From the NCBI GenBank assembly GCA_009746045.1, contig RPFO01000448.1:3801919-3863918 (forward strand): 62,000 bases of DNA. Direction: 5' to 3'. Numbering within the stretch: position 1 is the stretch's first letter; each line of letters opens with the position of its first letter. The notes beneath the pieces were generated by a model. The model saw only the letters and a list, made by a program, of their open reading frames with translations, was not told where the DNA came from and did not search any database. A program made the position numbers and the translations under genes. Positions 9,976 to 19,655 of this stretch are shown in pieces. This DNA is from Mesostigma viride. Lineage: Eukaryota > Streptophyta > Mesostigmatophyceae > Mesostigmatales > Mesostigmataceae.

Positions 9976-10497
9976 TTGTGGCTAACCAGAATAATGACCA
10001 AAATGGAATCATCACCATAATGGCTCCTGATTGGAACCCCACAAGTTACCCACAAGACCTTATCAGGTAGACATTGATAGTTATCAGAACTGGCGCCCAC
10101 CATGGACTGAGAAATAGCACATCACAAAATATATTAAGCACATGACAAACTACATTCCTCTGTCTGGGACAAAACTAGGGGGACCTGTCGCCACCTCACC
10201 AGCAAGGTTGATGGGCCAGCCAATCCGGGAAAATCCGCCTAAGCAGCCCCAGGGAATCGAACCCTGCCCTATAAAATCCCTTTGGTTGAGACAAACCTCA
10301 AACTGAGGACAAACCCCCAACCAACATCATGCTCCATGACTGAGCATTACATAGAATACAGTATTATACACATATGTACACAGAGCATTACTGCCCTCAG
10401 AGCATCACAGCTCTCAGCATAACAGAGCCCAGCTCTATGTTAGCTCTTCTCACCCAATCAGTCACCAAACTCAAAGCTCCAACTGGAATTGCTCAAC
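9976..10497. other. Copia 3' flank without recognised gene
   Basis: This sequence lies downstream of the RNase H stop in the minus-strand element. It includes a segment repeating AGAGCATTACTGCCCTCAGAGCATCAC-like units near 10380-10430. Nothing else was recognised. Confidence 0.5.
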
Positions 10498-11031
10498 TCA
10501 CACAGAGGAGCTCATCAGCTTGTAAAGAAGCTTATATTGCTCAGCAGACTTGTGAGGTAACTTGGTCAAGGCATCAGCAGGATTCTCAGAACCTGGAAGA
10601 TGTTGAATATCCACCAGACCTGCCAACTCCTTCAACAGGAGGTAATCCAGATCTCTGCTCCTGGCCAACTGCTTGTGCACAAACTGGACCATGCCCATGT
10701 TATCTGAAAGGATCAAGGTTTCCATCTGAAGAGTATGAGGAGTCACTGAAGCCATAGCTAGCAACAGCTCCTTGATGTACAAACTGGACTGAATCCCTTC
10801 ACAAATGGCTCTGCACTCAGAGACATCTGAACTCACAGCAACCCTTCTTTGAAGACGACTGTACCAGGCCACAAGACTAGGCCTATGTTGCTGAAGCACA
10901 AACAAGCCAGCTGACCTGCCTCTGACCTTAGAAACTTGCCTGCTATCCATGGAGCTATCAACATAGATATCCAAGGAAAATGGCAAAGACAAATCAATCC
11001 CAGCTAAAGTAATACCAGGAGACATGTGCAA
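10498..11031 (-). CDS. Copia-like RNase H domain
   Basis: 177 codons forming the C-terminal end of the pol polyprotein. RNase H degrades the RNA of RNA-DNA hybrids during reverse transcription. The acidic catalytic residues are visible in order: YVDSS (D about 23), SECRAICEGI (E), LSDNMG (D) and NPADALTK (D), the last typical of copia RNase H. It overlaps the preceding 849-codon frame by about 38 bases in a different phase (+1/-2), so RNase H is separated from RT by a frameshift. Whether this is a mutation or an assembly error cannot be decided here. Confidence 0.85.
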   Translation of the reverse strand: MHMSPGITLAGIDLSLPFSLDIYVDSSMDSRQVSKVRGRSAGLFVLQQHRPSLVAWYSRLQRRVAVSSDVSECRAICEGIQSSLYIKELLLAMASVTPHTLQMETLILSDNMGMVQFVHKQLARSRDLDYLLLKELAGLVDIQHLPGSENPADALTKLPHKSAEQYKLLYKLMSSSV

Positions 11032-13543
11032 TAATCTGGGAAGGCTCCTCCAGAATTAGCACATCATCAGGGGATCTGCTATGGACCATCATGTCAGGCC
11101 CACAAATGCTGCCATACCAGGCCAACTTGCCTTTCAGCTCAGGTGCAATGGATGACGTCATGACCTCTGGAACAGATTGAAGAATGGTACTCTTGTAGTC
11201 ATTGCCCGCCTGCAGCTTAATCAGCCACTGACTCCCCTCCTGAACCAATGTAGCCTGCATTCCACAGAACGTGACAGCCTCTCCAGGCTTCTGCCACAAT
11301 TCTTTTCCCAAAGGAAATGCATCATTAATGATGGGCACAAACTGACTCAACCACTTAGTGGGAGCAATCAAGTGCAAGTCATCACCATGCAGGCTAGCAT
11401 ACACAGGTAAATCATGCCACCTACCCAGCAATAAACATGGGTCCACAGATGACACCTTCAACCCACAGTGTTTAGTCAAGAAGTCTTCCAAGGTGAGCCT
11501 CCAAATGATGGGACTGGACCTGAGACCTTCTAGACCCTTCAGAATCAGCAGGTAGCTAGACTGGAGCTCTGCCTGCCAGGCTACAGGAACTGGCACATGA
11601 AATGGAGTTTCACAATGCCACACCTGCTGAGCCACACTGGGATCACCCTTCAGAAATGCTCTCTTGAAATCTAGCAGAACTGAAGACATATCAGCACCCT
11701 GGTTCAGCATACCGACATACAGGCACAATAAAATACGCCATGTATCATGTAGCATCCCAGGTGTATACAACTCCTCGCCCAGAAGATCCCCAGTACCACG
11801 GTATTCATTGAGAACTGGACGCACATGGGGAACAGACACCCCCTCCACCTCCTTCCGCTTGATGACGAATCTGAGCTTCAACCGTGTACTGTATGGGGAA
11901 ACTTCATTCACAGGCTGACAGCAGTCAAACTGCAACCACTCCTCTAGAGCCTTGGCAAATGCTAGCCTCCAGGCCTCAAACATTAGAGGAGAACTCATTT
12001 CCTGGACAAGCTGATCATAGCTAAGAGGAGAATGAGCAGCCAGTGATCTCTTAGTAATACCAATACTGCTAGGGTGTAGAGCAGCTGGCATAACAAGACT
12101 GGAAGCCACAGGAATCTGATTCTCAGGCCACTGCACATTCTTGATCGCTTTCACAGAATTAAATACACTGGCAAGGGAGGTTTTAAAATTGACCAAGGGT
12201 ATGCTACCCCAGCCAAACTTTCTCAGCTTATCAGATGCCACAACAATTCTAGGAGAGCTCAGAAAATTTTGACCCAAGATGATAGGGCCATCATAATCTT
12301 CAAGCACAAGAAATGTGACATCCTCACCCATGAAGGGTACCAGCACCTCTCCCAATACCATAATGTGTGTCCTGCCACTAAAGTCAGACACCCAAGCACA
12401 ACTAGGCGAAAGCACCTGCCGTTGACCTGTATGTTGAGATCCCATAACAGAAACCTCAGCATTGGTATCTACCTCTAGGACAGCATCCTCGGACTCCTCC
12501 AACTGGCTGAGCTTGGACACCCGAGGTCCTTGCTTGGCTTTTTGCATAGCCAGCACCACATCTTTCAGGCCCACACCTCTATGCTTAGTGAGGCTAGAGG
12601 GGACCACATCTGCCTGTCCTAAGGATGGAAAGTTAACCGATCCAGGGGTCTGGCCAGGACTTACCCGGGGATTACTTCCAGCTTGAACGTGATGATCAGG
12701 GATGACGTCATGACCAACTGGCAAGGTTGTCACATCAGGAGCTACTGCCTCTGCTTCAGCACCCCTTAGACGTACATATGACCACGACAGACGGTGCACA
12801 TTCTGGGGAGGATCCTCCATCTTCACCCAGCACTTGTGCCCAGCTAGTTCCACCCTGGTCACTACTCCAGGGTGCCAGCTACCACGCTTGCCTGCAAGCT
12901 TGGGCTCTTTCCACACAATTACCCTCTGGCCAACAACAGGTTTCAGAACACTCCAGCCCTTGTCTTTCTGCCTCAACTTGGCAAACTTGAACATAAGGCT
13001 ATCTTTCCAGGCTTGCTCAACCTCAGTAGGGAGCTCCCGAAGATGCAATGATAATGGAGTCACAGGGACCTCTCCAACATACATGGATGCCCTGACATTC
13101 AATCTGTCCTCAACTGACCTTAACCAGGCCGTCTTGATAATAGCTGGAACCAATCTTGGAATCTTCTTCTCCGTCAGCAGAATAGTCTTGAGTTCTCTGA
13201 TTGTCCTCTCCACCACGCCTTGACTGCCATGGGACTCCCTGTGTACAACAAATAACTCAGGGAGGTCTTCATGCCCCATGCAGCACTCAAATTCTAAATC
13301 ACACTGCAGCTGGATCACTGGTTTCATTCTGGATCTGATAGCCTGGAGCCCAGCCACCAAACATGGCTTAGACTTGTCTTGCAACAGCTCCAGCACCTTG
13401 TACTTGGTATATCTGTCAACACCAACCAACAAAATCAGTTTCCTGATTTCTTGGATATCACATTGTACATATCCAGGCTGCAACACAGGTTGTCTGACAT
13501 GAGACTTCTTAGGCTTGGGAGCAACCAGCCTACTGAGGAACAA
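10994..13543 (-). CDS. Copia-like integrase, retropepsin and reverse transcriptase
   Basis: 849 codons. Residues about 25-165 are an integrase core: CDIQ (D29), CDLE (D82) and VVERTIREL (E112), followed by a basic C-terminal region to about 265. Residues about 350-445 are a retropepsin: VLEVDTNAEVSVMG with D359, then IILGQNFL at 421-428, the usual second hallmark. The active-site Gly of D-T-G is replaced by Asn. RT spans about 495-731: LLDFKRAFL (D625, motif A) and LHGDDLHL (D721/D722), with HGDD where copia normally has YVDD. The order integrase-protease-RT differs from canonical copia (protease-integrase-RT). Upstream frame changes join it to gag. Confidence 0.8.
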   Translation of the reverse strand: MFLSRLVAPKPKKSHVRQPVLQPGYVQCDIQEIRKLILLVGVDRYTKYKVLELLQDKSKPCLVAGLQAIRSRMKPVIQLQCDLEFECCMGHEDLPELFVVHRESHGSQGVVERTIRELKTILLTEKKIPRLVPAIIKTAWLRSVEDRLNVRASMYVGEVPVTPLSLHLRELPTEVEQAWKDSLMFKFAKLRQKDKGWSVLKPVVGQRVIVWKEPKLAGKRGSWHPGVVTRVELAGHKCWVKMEDPPQNVHRLSWSYVRLRGAEAEAVAPDVTTLPVGHDVIPDHHVQAGSNPRVSPGQTPGSVNFPSLGQADVVPSSLTKHRGVGLKDVVLAMQKAKQGPRVSKLSQLEESEDAVLEVDTNAEVSVMGSQHTGQRQVLSPSCAWVSDFSGRTHIMVLGEVLVPFMGEDVTFLVLEDYDGPIILGQNFLSSPRIVVASDKLRKFGWGSIPLVNFKTSLASVFNSVKAIKNVQWPENQIPVASSLVMPAALHPSSIGITKRSLAAHSPLSYDQLVQEMSSPLMFEAWRLAFAKALEEWLQFDCCQPVNEVSPYSTRLKLRFVIKRKEVEGVSVPHVRPVLNEYRGTGDLLGEELYTPGMLHDTWRILLCLYVGMLNQGADMSSVLLDFKRAFLKGDPSVAQQVWHCETPFHVPVPVAWQAELQSSYLLILKGLEGLRSSPIIWRLTLEDFLTKHCGLKVSSVDPCLLLGRWHDLPVYASLHGDDLHLIAPTKWLSQFVPIINDAFPLGKELWQKPGEAVTFCGMQATLVQEGSQWLIKLQAGNDYKSTILQSVPEVMTSSIAPELKGKLAWYGSICGPDMMVHSRSPDDVLILEEPSQIIAHVSWYYFSWD

Positions 13544-13562
13544 GCCTCAGCAACCTGCTGAA

Positions 13563-13952
13563 CTACACAGGTGATGTGCTATTATCAGCACTATCACTTA
13601 CAACCATGCTCCCCATTGCATCATTCAGGCCATCAGCCTCACCCTCCTCCTCTAGAGGAGCTTCCTGCCCTAAGGCAGGACTTCCACGCTCCAACATTGA
13701 AGGAGTACGCAAACTACCTCCAAGAGCCATGTGGGAACGTTGTTGCCTTGTGGTAACTGCTTTCACCATGGTGACGTGGGAAGACCCAGTCACTACCCCA
13801 TTGTGTTCTTCCTCCATGGATGCACCCTCAACCTGTGCAGGGGGACTCTCAACCTTAAGTGGGAGACTCTCAACCTGTGCAGGGAGCAAATCAACTTCAT
13901 CCAGAGTAATGGGGGGGTCACTCTTAGCCCCCTCCCTGGCGGACCCTAGCAA
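13563..13952 (-). CDS. Copia-like gag-pol linker segment
   Basis: 130 codons of acidic, Pro/Glu/Ser-rich sequence (repeats like PAQVESLPLKVES) between the zinc knuckle and integrase. No protease motif is visible here, where a standard copia element would carry it. The next frame over the last ~40 bases reads HITCVVQQVAEACSSVG and leads into the integrase frame through two one-base shifts. Confidence 0.55.
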   Translation of the reverse strand: MLGSAREGAKSDPPITLDEVDLLPAQVESLPLKVESPPAQVEGASMEEEHNGVVTGSSHVTMVKAVTTRQQRSHMALGGSLRTPSMLERGSPALGQEAPLEEEGEADGLNDAMGSMVVSDSADNSTSPV

Positions 13953-13973
13953 GCCCAGGGAAGGCTGAGCCCG

Positions 13974-14751
13974 TCAGGTTGGGTTGTTATACCCACCTTG
14001 GCCCCTTTGCTTACGCCAGCTAGGGCAGTCCTTACGGATGTGGCCCTGCTGGTGACAGAAATAACATGTGATACGAGGTGTCCCCACCCCAGGTGGTCCC
14101 CGCTGGGACCCCACCCTGTTGAAATCAAATCTGGGACGCTGAGCCGCTGGCTGCTCCTGGGAAGGACCTCCACGACGCTTGAAGCCACTGAAGCCCTTGG
14201 CCTGGAAGCCCCCCGCTTGGAAGGCCCTGACCTTGGTGGACCATAACCGTTGGAGGGCTGCCCCCCCCATTGGTTGCCCTTGACCTTGGGAACACTGCCC
14301 CCTGCTGCAGCTGCTATATCCACCTTATCCTTCTCCTTCTGCTTCTCCCTGGCCTTGTCTGCCTCCTTCTTGCCTCCCACATACTTGCCCCTGAAATAAT
14401 CCTTGATCTTGGCCACCATAGCAGCCCAGGTGGTGCATGTACGCATGTGCACCTGCAGGTTATCCAAGGTGACCTCATCCAATCCCAGGCTACCTAGGAA
14501 ATCATCCATGGCAATCTCATCTGACACTACATACCCCTTGCCAGCACAATTGTGCCTGAGCTCCTGAAAATCCTCAAATGCCTGCAGAATCAGACCCTCA
14601 GCCTTGAAATCAATGTACTCCTTCCAAAAGGAGCCATCACTAGCCCTCTTATCATCTAGGAACACCTCAAACTCAGCTATAAAAACCTCCCAGGAATCTC
14701 CATCCTCAAACTTGTCATTTACATACTTCTGCACCCTCTTGGGACACTTAA
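13974..14751 (-). CDS. Copia-like Gag, central part and zinc knuckle
   Basis: Frame ending at 13946 (from 14785) and frame 14270-13974 together encode the Gag middle and C-terminus. The first contains a UBN2/retrotransposon-gag-like helical region with WEVFIAEFEVFLDD and FQELRH, followed by a Lys-rich stretch (KREKQKEK-type). The second frame has the zinc knuckle CYFCHQQGHIRKDC (C-X2-C-X4-H-X4-C), which binds RNA. A one-base shift near the CCCCCC run at about 14260 separates them. The N-terminal codons before 14751 belong to the inserted TTAA element, not to Gag. Confidence 0.75.
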
Positions 14752-16452
14752 CCCCTAAATGGTCTTGCTGCCGATTTTCCGCCAAAAAGTGACTTACAGC
14801 CGATTTGTCGGCACCTACTCGGGGGACCAGTTTGCGAGAATACCATTGGGAATTAGGAAACGTTTAGCTGAGAAGTCAATGAAAGTTTATAAGTTTCTCC
14901 AGAACATGATACTAGGGTTTGCTATATTTTGACCAAGTTTAACAGGTGTTCTGGCCGGTCAAAGTACAAGGGGTCAGGGTACTTTTTCACGTACAACGTG
15001 CATTCCGGAAAACGACGACCTGGCCATGGCGGCTTGCGCCCACGCATGGCATTTACGTTTGAGTTAGAATTTTCTGGCCAAACTTAGGATATTGATTTTA
15101 TACGTCCTAAAGATCATACAGGCCAATTTTTGGTTCGCGGGAATGCCATTTGATAGGTGTCGGCAGCGTTCTTGCTGGAAAAAACTGCGATCAGGCCGGA
15201 CGATAGAAACGTCGACAGCAATACCTTTCCGGCGTATTTTAAAGGACATATTGGTTTCTTTGTACTTTTAATGATGATTTGTAGTCGTAAACGTGCAAGG
15301 GGTGCCAGAAATCGCCGAATCCAGCGACCATGCTGCACAACTTTGGTGTGCCGAAATGCGCCATTTTGCGGCCACCGCCTGGGCCAAGGTAACGCCATCC
15401 ATGCCTGGTAAAGCTTAAGCATCGTTTTCCTATCGATGTTTGACGTTTATATATACGTTCTAGCTTGTGTAGCACATTCTTTTTGCATTATTCATGCTCT
15501 TTCTTGACCCTGGCCTGGCCCCTTTCTAAAACACCCTTCTTAGATGCTTCCCTCAGTCAGTTGACCTGCCACAGGGTGATGGTGATAAGTTTTAGAGGCT
15601 GTATGGGTTTGAATACCTCCATATATGTTTGTTATACATTTCCCACACACATATTGCATTAGTGTGAGGCAGTTGGCTGGTCTCTGTGGCATCATCAAGC
15701 ATGTAACCGGTGAGTAGAAGCTTCCCATTGTCAGCATGTGCCACCAGGTGTGCTGGCCATCACCTGGCAAGCTATAGCAGCTTAGGCCTAGTTTATCCTT
15801 GCTAGGGCAAACTGAAATAGGCTTAAAATCACTAGTTTGTTGGTGGCTGCCTCCTAGAATGCATGCCTTGCGTAGGGTATCCGTACCACGTTACCTACGT
15901 GCATGGACAAGGTGGCACCTGCACATAGGTGCCATGTTAGGGCAGTGTGATGACGCAGTTATGTTTCCCCATCATTGTGGAAGGGAAATGTATTGTGTGG
16001 CATGGTTGGGGGCCATATTAGTAGGTATTAGTAGGTAGTATGCCCACTCCTACCCCCTTGGTTGCTTTTTACCAACGGTACTCCTATGGGCTGTACTGGG
16101 TGTAACTGCTGGTATACCCACCCAAATGATGACCCCAATGGCTCAAACTGTTCAGCAACTAATTGTTTATCATCCCTGAAGTGGTAGGTGCCTAGCTCTT
16201 ACAACATAATTCAAAATGCACATTCTACCAAAAATGAAAACGCTCGTCTTGACCCCCCTGACTTTGACGGCAGTTATACATGGCCTACGATGAATATATG
16301 TGAGGTTGTGATATATCACGGCTTAGGGCAACTCATGGACATGCTTGCCCCCCAAGGACAGCCATTGGATATTGCTAGGTTGTACAGGGGCTGGTTTACA
16401 AAATAGGTGAGTTACTGCCGATTTATCGGCAGCATTTCCGCCCATTTAGGGG
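14752..16452 (-). mobile_element. TTAA-flanked element, copy B, inserted in copia gag
   Basis: 1701 bp, opposite in orientation to copy A. TTAA flanks lie at 14748-14751 and 16453-16456. Removing the element and one TTAA (1705 bp) brings the gag frames on the two sides into the same phase, so the insertion cleanly interrupts gag and precise excision would restore the reading frame. It is very similar to copies A and C throughout. No transposase is encoded. Confidence 0.9.
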
Positions 16453-16748
16453 TTAAGAAGGTACTGTGACATACACAGCACCTGCAGAGGATTGTTACCA
16501 TTATATAAGCCCTTATATCCCTTAAGGTGCCTAATGGTAATATCCTTATCCTTAACAGTCCAGTGCTCCTTGAGACTGGGAAGCTGGTTAAGAATAGCAA
16601 AGCCCTCCTGGGCCTTGGCTCTGCGGGGCTGCTCTGCTGCTGCTGGGCGATTAAAATTCTGATTAAAATTCTGACCCCGCAGCATTTGTTCGCCGCGTAT
16701 CTCGCCGTCTTCCAAACCCTGCATGGTCGCTGCGAATGCCGATGACAA
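16453..16748 (-). CDS. Copia-like Gag, N-terminal part
   Basis: The frame reads toward the TTAA insertion; the likely start is the ATG at about 16721 (MQGLEDGE...). It includes a Gln/Asn/Ala-rich segment and LPSLKEHWTVKDKDI. It is interrupted at 16456 by element B and continues in phase at 14747. A run of CATCGG units lies immediately upstream (16740-16770). Confidence 0.65.
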
Positions 16749-16875
16749 CTGTCGATGCCGATGCCGATGCTGAAGAAAGAATACTGCTGGGGAATTAATA
16801 AATTAATCCCTTAAGCTCTGGAACCACGAAAAAAAAATTTCCTGAATTAATTCTCTGTTAATTATAACAGAAAAT

Positions 16876-17472
16876 TTAATCCAGCCGCATATCGTCGCGC
16901 GGAAACTGCAATACGTTATCCAAAATCTGCTGCACAATACTCGGATATAAATCAGGAAGCCCCTCGCTGTTTTCACCTGGCTCCTCAGCGTTTGATTGCC
17001 GCTGAATCGAAGCAGCGACGTTTATGATACCGTTGACTGACGACGCCCACCCATTGTTGCTAACCGGAACTGCGACAGTCGGAAGAGTCGCCGAAATTCC
17101 AGACCACGCTGTCGCCAACGCCAGAACACCCAAACCGTAGGTGCGAAGCGCCGAAATTACTTGAGCTTGCTCGTCTGATCCCGACGCTGCAAGCCTTCGG
17201 AAAATATGGGAATTTTCCGACAGGATTTCCAAATCTTGAGTAAGGTCGTCGACGAACTGATGCAGATCGTTAGAAACTGGCGGCCGGCTGACGAGCGCTT
17301 GAGACAGCGAAGGTTGAACAGCACGCGAATGCAGCGCAGCAGTTGACGCCGTACGTTGAACGTTGAAATTAAAGCCTGAAGACGATGGAGCCGACGCACG
17401 CTCGGGAGATGGCTCACGATATTCACGCGTGTTTCCCATATAATGGAAAAACACCGTAAAAATTGCCGACAC
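16876..17472 (-). CDS. Extra ORF upstream of copia-like gag
   Basis: 198 codons between the 5' LTR (ends 17521) and gag. The likely start is the ATG giving MGNTREYREPSPERA (17438) or the upstream ATG at 17472. The N-terminus is Ser/Pro/Ala-rich. Next come an acidic helical stretch (LHQFVDDLTQDLEILSEN), a hydrophobic segment YGLGVLALATAWSG of about 20 residues, and a C-terminus ending in LQFPRDDMRLD. I recognise no family. It is separated from gag by about 130 non-coding AT-rich bases, so it would need its own initiation. It could be an ORF0-like accessory protein or an N-terminal Gag segment cut off by mutation. Confidence 0.5.
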   Translation of the reverse strand: MSAIFTVFFHYMGNTREYREPSPERASAPSSSGFNFNVQRTASTAALHSRAVQPSLSQALVSRPPVSNDLHQFVDDLTQDLEILSENSHIFRRLAASGSDEQAQVISALRTYGLGVLALATAWSGISATLPTVAVPVSNNGWASSVNGIINVAASIQRQSNAEEPGENSEGLPDLYPSIVQQILDNVLQFPRDDMRLD

Positions 17473-17520
17473 CAGAAATCAATGCCGTAATCAGTAGATT
17501 ACGAACTCGCTTGTAATTCG

Positions 17521-18148
17521 AGTTAACGAAACTGTGGCTGAACTGTGGTTCAGCCTGCACTGATTAATATCTACAGAGGAAGTAGTTATATTAATCAATA
17601 GGTTTACGTTGCTGGTTATGGCTACCAGCACAGAACGCACGAGGCACGTGAGAACCGTCGCCGAAGGTGCGAGGACACAGGTGCAGGGAAAGTGGTGCTA
17701 CCAAGTGGCAGCGTCCTGCTCGTTATATACTAATTGTGACGCAGTCACATCCAGATGACTGATAGGACAGATCATCTTACAATATTGCTGTCCTTCACTC
17801 TGGACCAGCAGATCTCGACTCGTTATCCATAAATAGTCACATCAGTGTCCTGTCGCACAAGTCCTGTCACTATTTGTTACGTCTAATCAATAGCATTGAA
17901 TAAACCGCAGTGTCGGAGACTAAATGTCCTATCGTACACTGTGACAAGACGCCGTATGCCACGCGTCACTTGAAGAACCACCGTAGAATCACCGAATCCA
18001 AGTAGAATGTAGTAGAACAGTATCTTGCTCATATCTCGAGCAATACTCATCAGAATGAACCCGTTTCTGGATTGTAGTAACCGGAAGTAGAATCTCTACA
18101 AGCCAAGTAGCTTAGTAGAATAATATTGCTTGCCAGGCAATATTAACT
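17521..18148 (-). repeat. 5' LTR of copia-like element
   Basis: Partner of 8596-9223. On the minus strand the sequence just after it begins CGAATTACAAGCGAGTTCG; no standard initiator-tRNA primer site is visible there. Confidence 0.92.
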
Positions 18149-18153
18149 ATTGT

Positions 18154-18630
18154 CCTCGTAACAGTACCGTGGCACATTGGGTGCCTTTGGGGCGCCGCGC
18201 CGCGTACTTTACTAGTGGTCCTGATCCTTTGGTCCTGTGGTAGAATGTAGTGGACCAGCGTGCATCTGTAGATGTAGTGGACCAGCGTGCATCTGTAGGC
18301 GAGGGCCATGTCGGCCCGAGCGTGTTGGACCGTTGGTGACCATTTATGCACGTTCTACCCCTCGTGTGTGCACTCGGCGTGTGTTAAATGAATTAACACA
18401 TTTAGGCTTGGGTCACGGCAGTGTAGTTGTGTTTCCTTCCTCTATTCCTGGAATAAACGGGTTGTATAAATGGCTTATGGCGTATTATAGCAACACTTAC
18501 GTTAATGCATTGAGATCTGGATCGTCTCGTTCGTCTTTCGCTAGAGGATTAACTAGAGGTGGCTTGACTAGTTTAGGTAGCATCAGGCCAGGTAGAGGTA
18601 GAGGTAGTGGTAGATACCCGCGGCGTAACA
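18154..18630 (+). repeat. 5' LTR of Ty3 element, right part
   Basis: Matches 30977-31453. It contains a 27-bp tandem duplication (ATGTAGTGGACCAGCGTGCA... twice, 18246-18299) present in both LTRs. It ends CCGCGGCGTAACA. Confidence 0.95.
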
Positions 18631-19170
18631 ATGGACTCGGAGGAATTTTAGGTAGAGAACCAGACGACGATCCCCTGCAACATACGTCATTGAATCAACC
18701 CTTCCGCGTCCGGGAAAATGAAGACGACACCTACTTGACAGGTAATGGGCGGGTCGCCTGCGAGCTGGGGGGGTAGTGCTGCCCGATTCGGGACACGCCC
18801 TGCCTAGAAGTTAGACCTGCTCAAAGCGGATGAACTCCTCACGTAGCTAGTTCCTTTTCCTTTTCCTCGTTTTGTTTTCTTGAGACATGTGGCCTACTGT
18901 CGTAGATAGGTGGTTTTGGTTCTGCGTTAGAGAGACGACTAGCGTCTCGTAGATTACACTTTTCTGCATCGTGGTAGGTTCCACCTTTTCCTTCGTGTTG
19001 CTGCTCATTAGACGGCCGCACTCGCAGAAACTCACTGGGTCGCTGACTTTAGGACTACGAGCGCTGGACCATTGCCGCCCTCGTCATTTCGGTGATCCAG
19101 ATAACCCAGCTAAGTCGACTCCTACCCCTTCCACTCCTATCGTGACTACTCAAGAACAAGGTGCGTTACC
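18631..19170 (+). other. Ty3 leader region
   Basis: Untranslated leader between the 5' LTR and the first ORF. The primer site should start at 18631 (ATGGACTCGGAGG), but I cannot assign a tRNA to it. Confidence 0.5.
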
Positions 19171-19563
19171 ATGAGCCAGCGGCGATCTTTTACTGCTCCT
19201 TCCCATTCTTCTAGTGATAATAGTCTAGCTAAATATTACGTAGTGATTACGCCTCAATGGTCCTCCATTTTCCTTTCTTGGTCCGACGCTAGGAAGATTG
19301 TCCAGAACCGTGTATACAACGTAATTAGGTATAAGAAATTTATGACCTTCGAAGAAGCTCAGCAGTTCCTTATAGATCATAGCCAATCAGATTTAGGCCT
19401 GCACGTACGCCCTATTCCTCATGGTCGTCCTCCCGTAGAAGCTCTAGTCTTTGCTACCCCTCCTTCTTCTCCCCCTAAACGGGCTGCATCTTCATCTACC
19501 TCAGATACTCCTCTCACTTTAGAGTTTGGCTCCCTATCTATTACTGTTGTTAAAAAGGATTGA
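19171..19563 (+). CDS. Ty3 upstream ORF with RNase H1/viroplasmin-type hybrid-binding motif
   Basis: 130 codons starting at ATG 19171, with a stop before gag. Residues about 21-68 carry the pattern YYVV...SIFLSW.DARKIV......YKKFMTFEEAQQFL. This fits the small domain found at the N-terminus of eukaryotic RNase H1 and in caulimovirus viroplasmin, which binds RNA-DNA hybrids and dsRNA. The usual Gly before Ile is Ser here. The C-terminus is Ser/Thr/Pro-rich. Its place just upstream of gag suggests a role with the element's own RNA or cDNA (inference). The family call rests on motif recognition only. Confidence 0.65.
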   Translation: MSQRRSFTAPSHSSSDNSLAKYYVVITPQWSSIFLSWSDARKIVQNRVYNVIRYKKFMTFEEAQQFLIDHSQSDLGLHVRPIPHGRPPVEALVFATPPSSPPKRAASSSTSDTPLTLEFGSLSITVVKKD

Positions 19564-19655
19564 TTTTAATTTTGTTCTTGCTTCAGACCTTCAAGGTTTT
19601 TTTCTTTTTCCTTTGTTGCTTTCATCTAGATTCCTATTCCTTTACTTAATTAAAA

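Larger units (their letters stand above)
8596..18148 (-). mobile_element. Copia-like LTR retrotransposon inserted in Ty3 5' LTR
   Basis: The 9.55-kb element lies on the minus strand with 628-bp LTRs at 8596-9223 and 17521-18148. The LTR ends are AGTTAA...TTAACT instead of the usual TG...CA. The target duplication is ATTGT. A purine tract AAAAGAGAAGAAAGGG (minus strand) directly precedes the 3' LTR and is present twice (9224-9248 and about 9273-9299). Coding order on the minus strand: ORF of 198 codons (17472-16876), gag, zinc knuckle, integrase, retropepsin, RT, RNase H. Further inserts lie at 14752-16452 and 9481-9975. Confidence 0.9.

Noticed and set aside
10091-10106. TGGCGCCCACCATGG as a tRNA primer-binding site
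   Set aside because: It lies at the 3' end of a minus-strand element and does not adjoin an LTR edge, so it cannot serve as that element's primer site.
18237-18776. Open frame across the Ty3 5' LTR (also at 31060-31482)
   Set aside because: The frame lies within the LTR and reads into unrelated sequence after each LTR copy; no motif.
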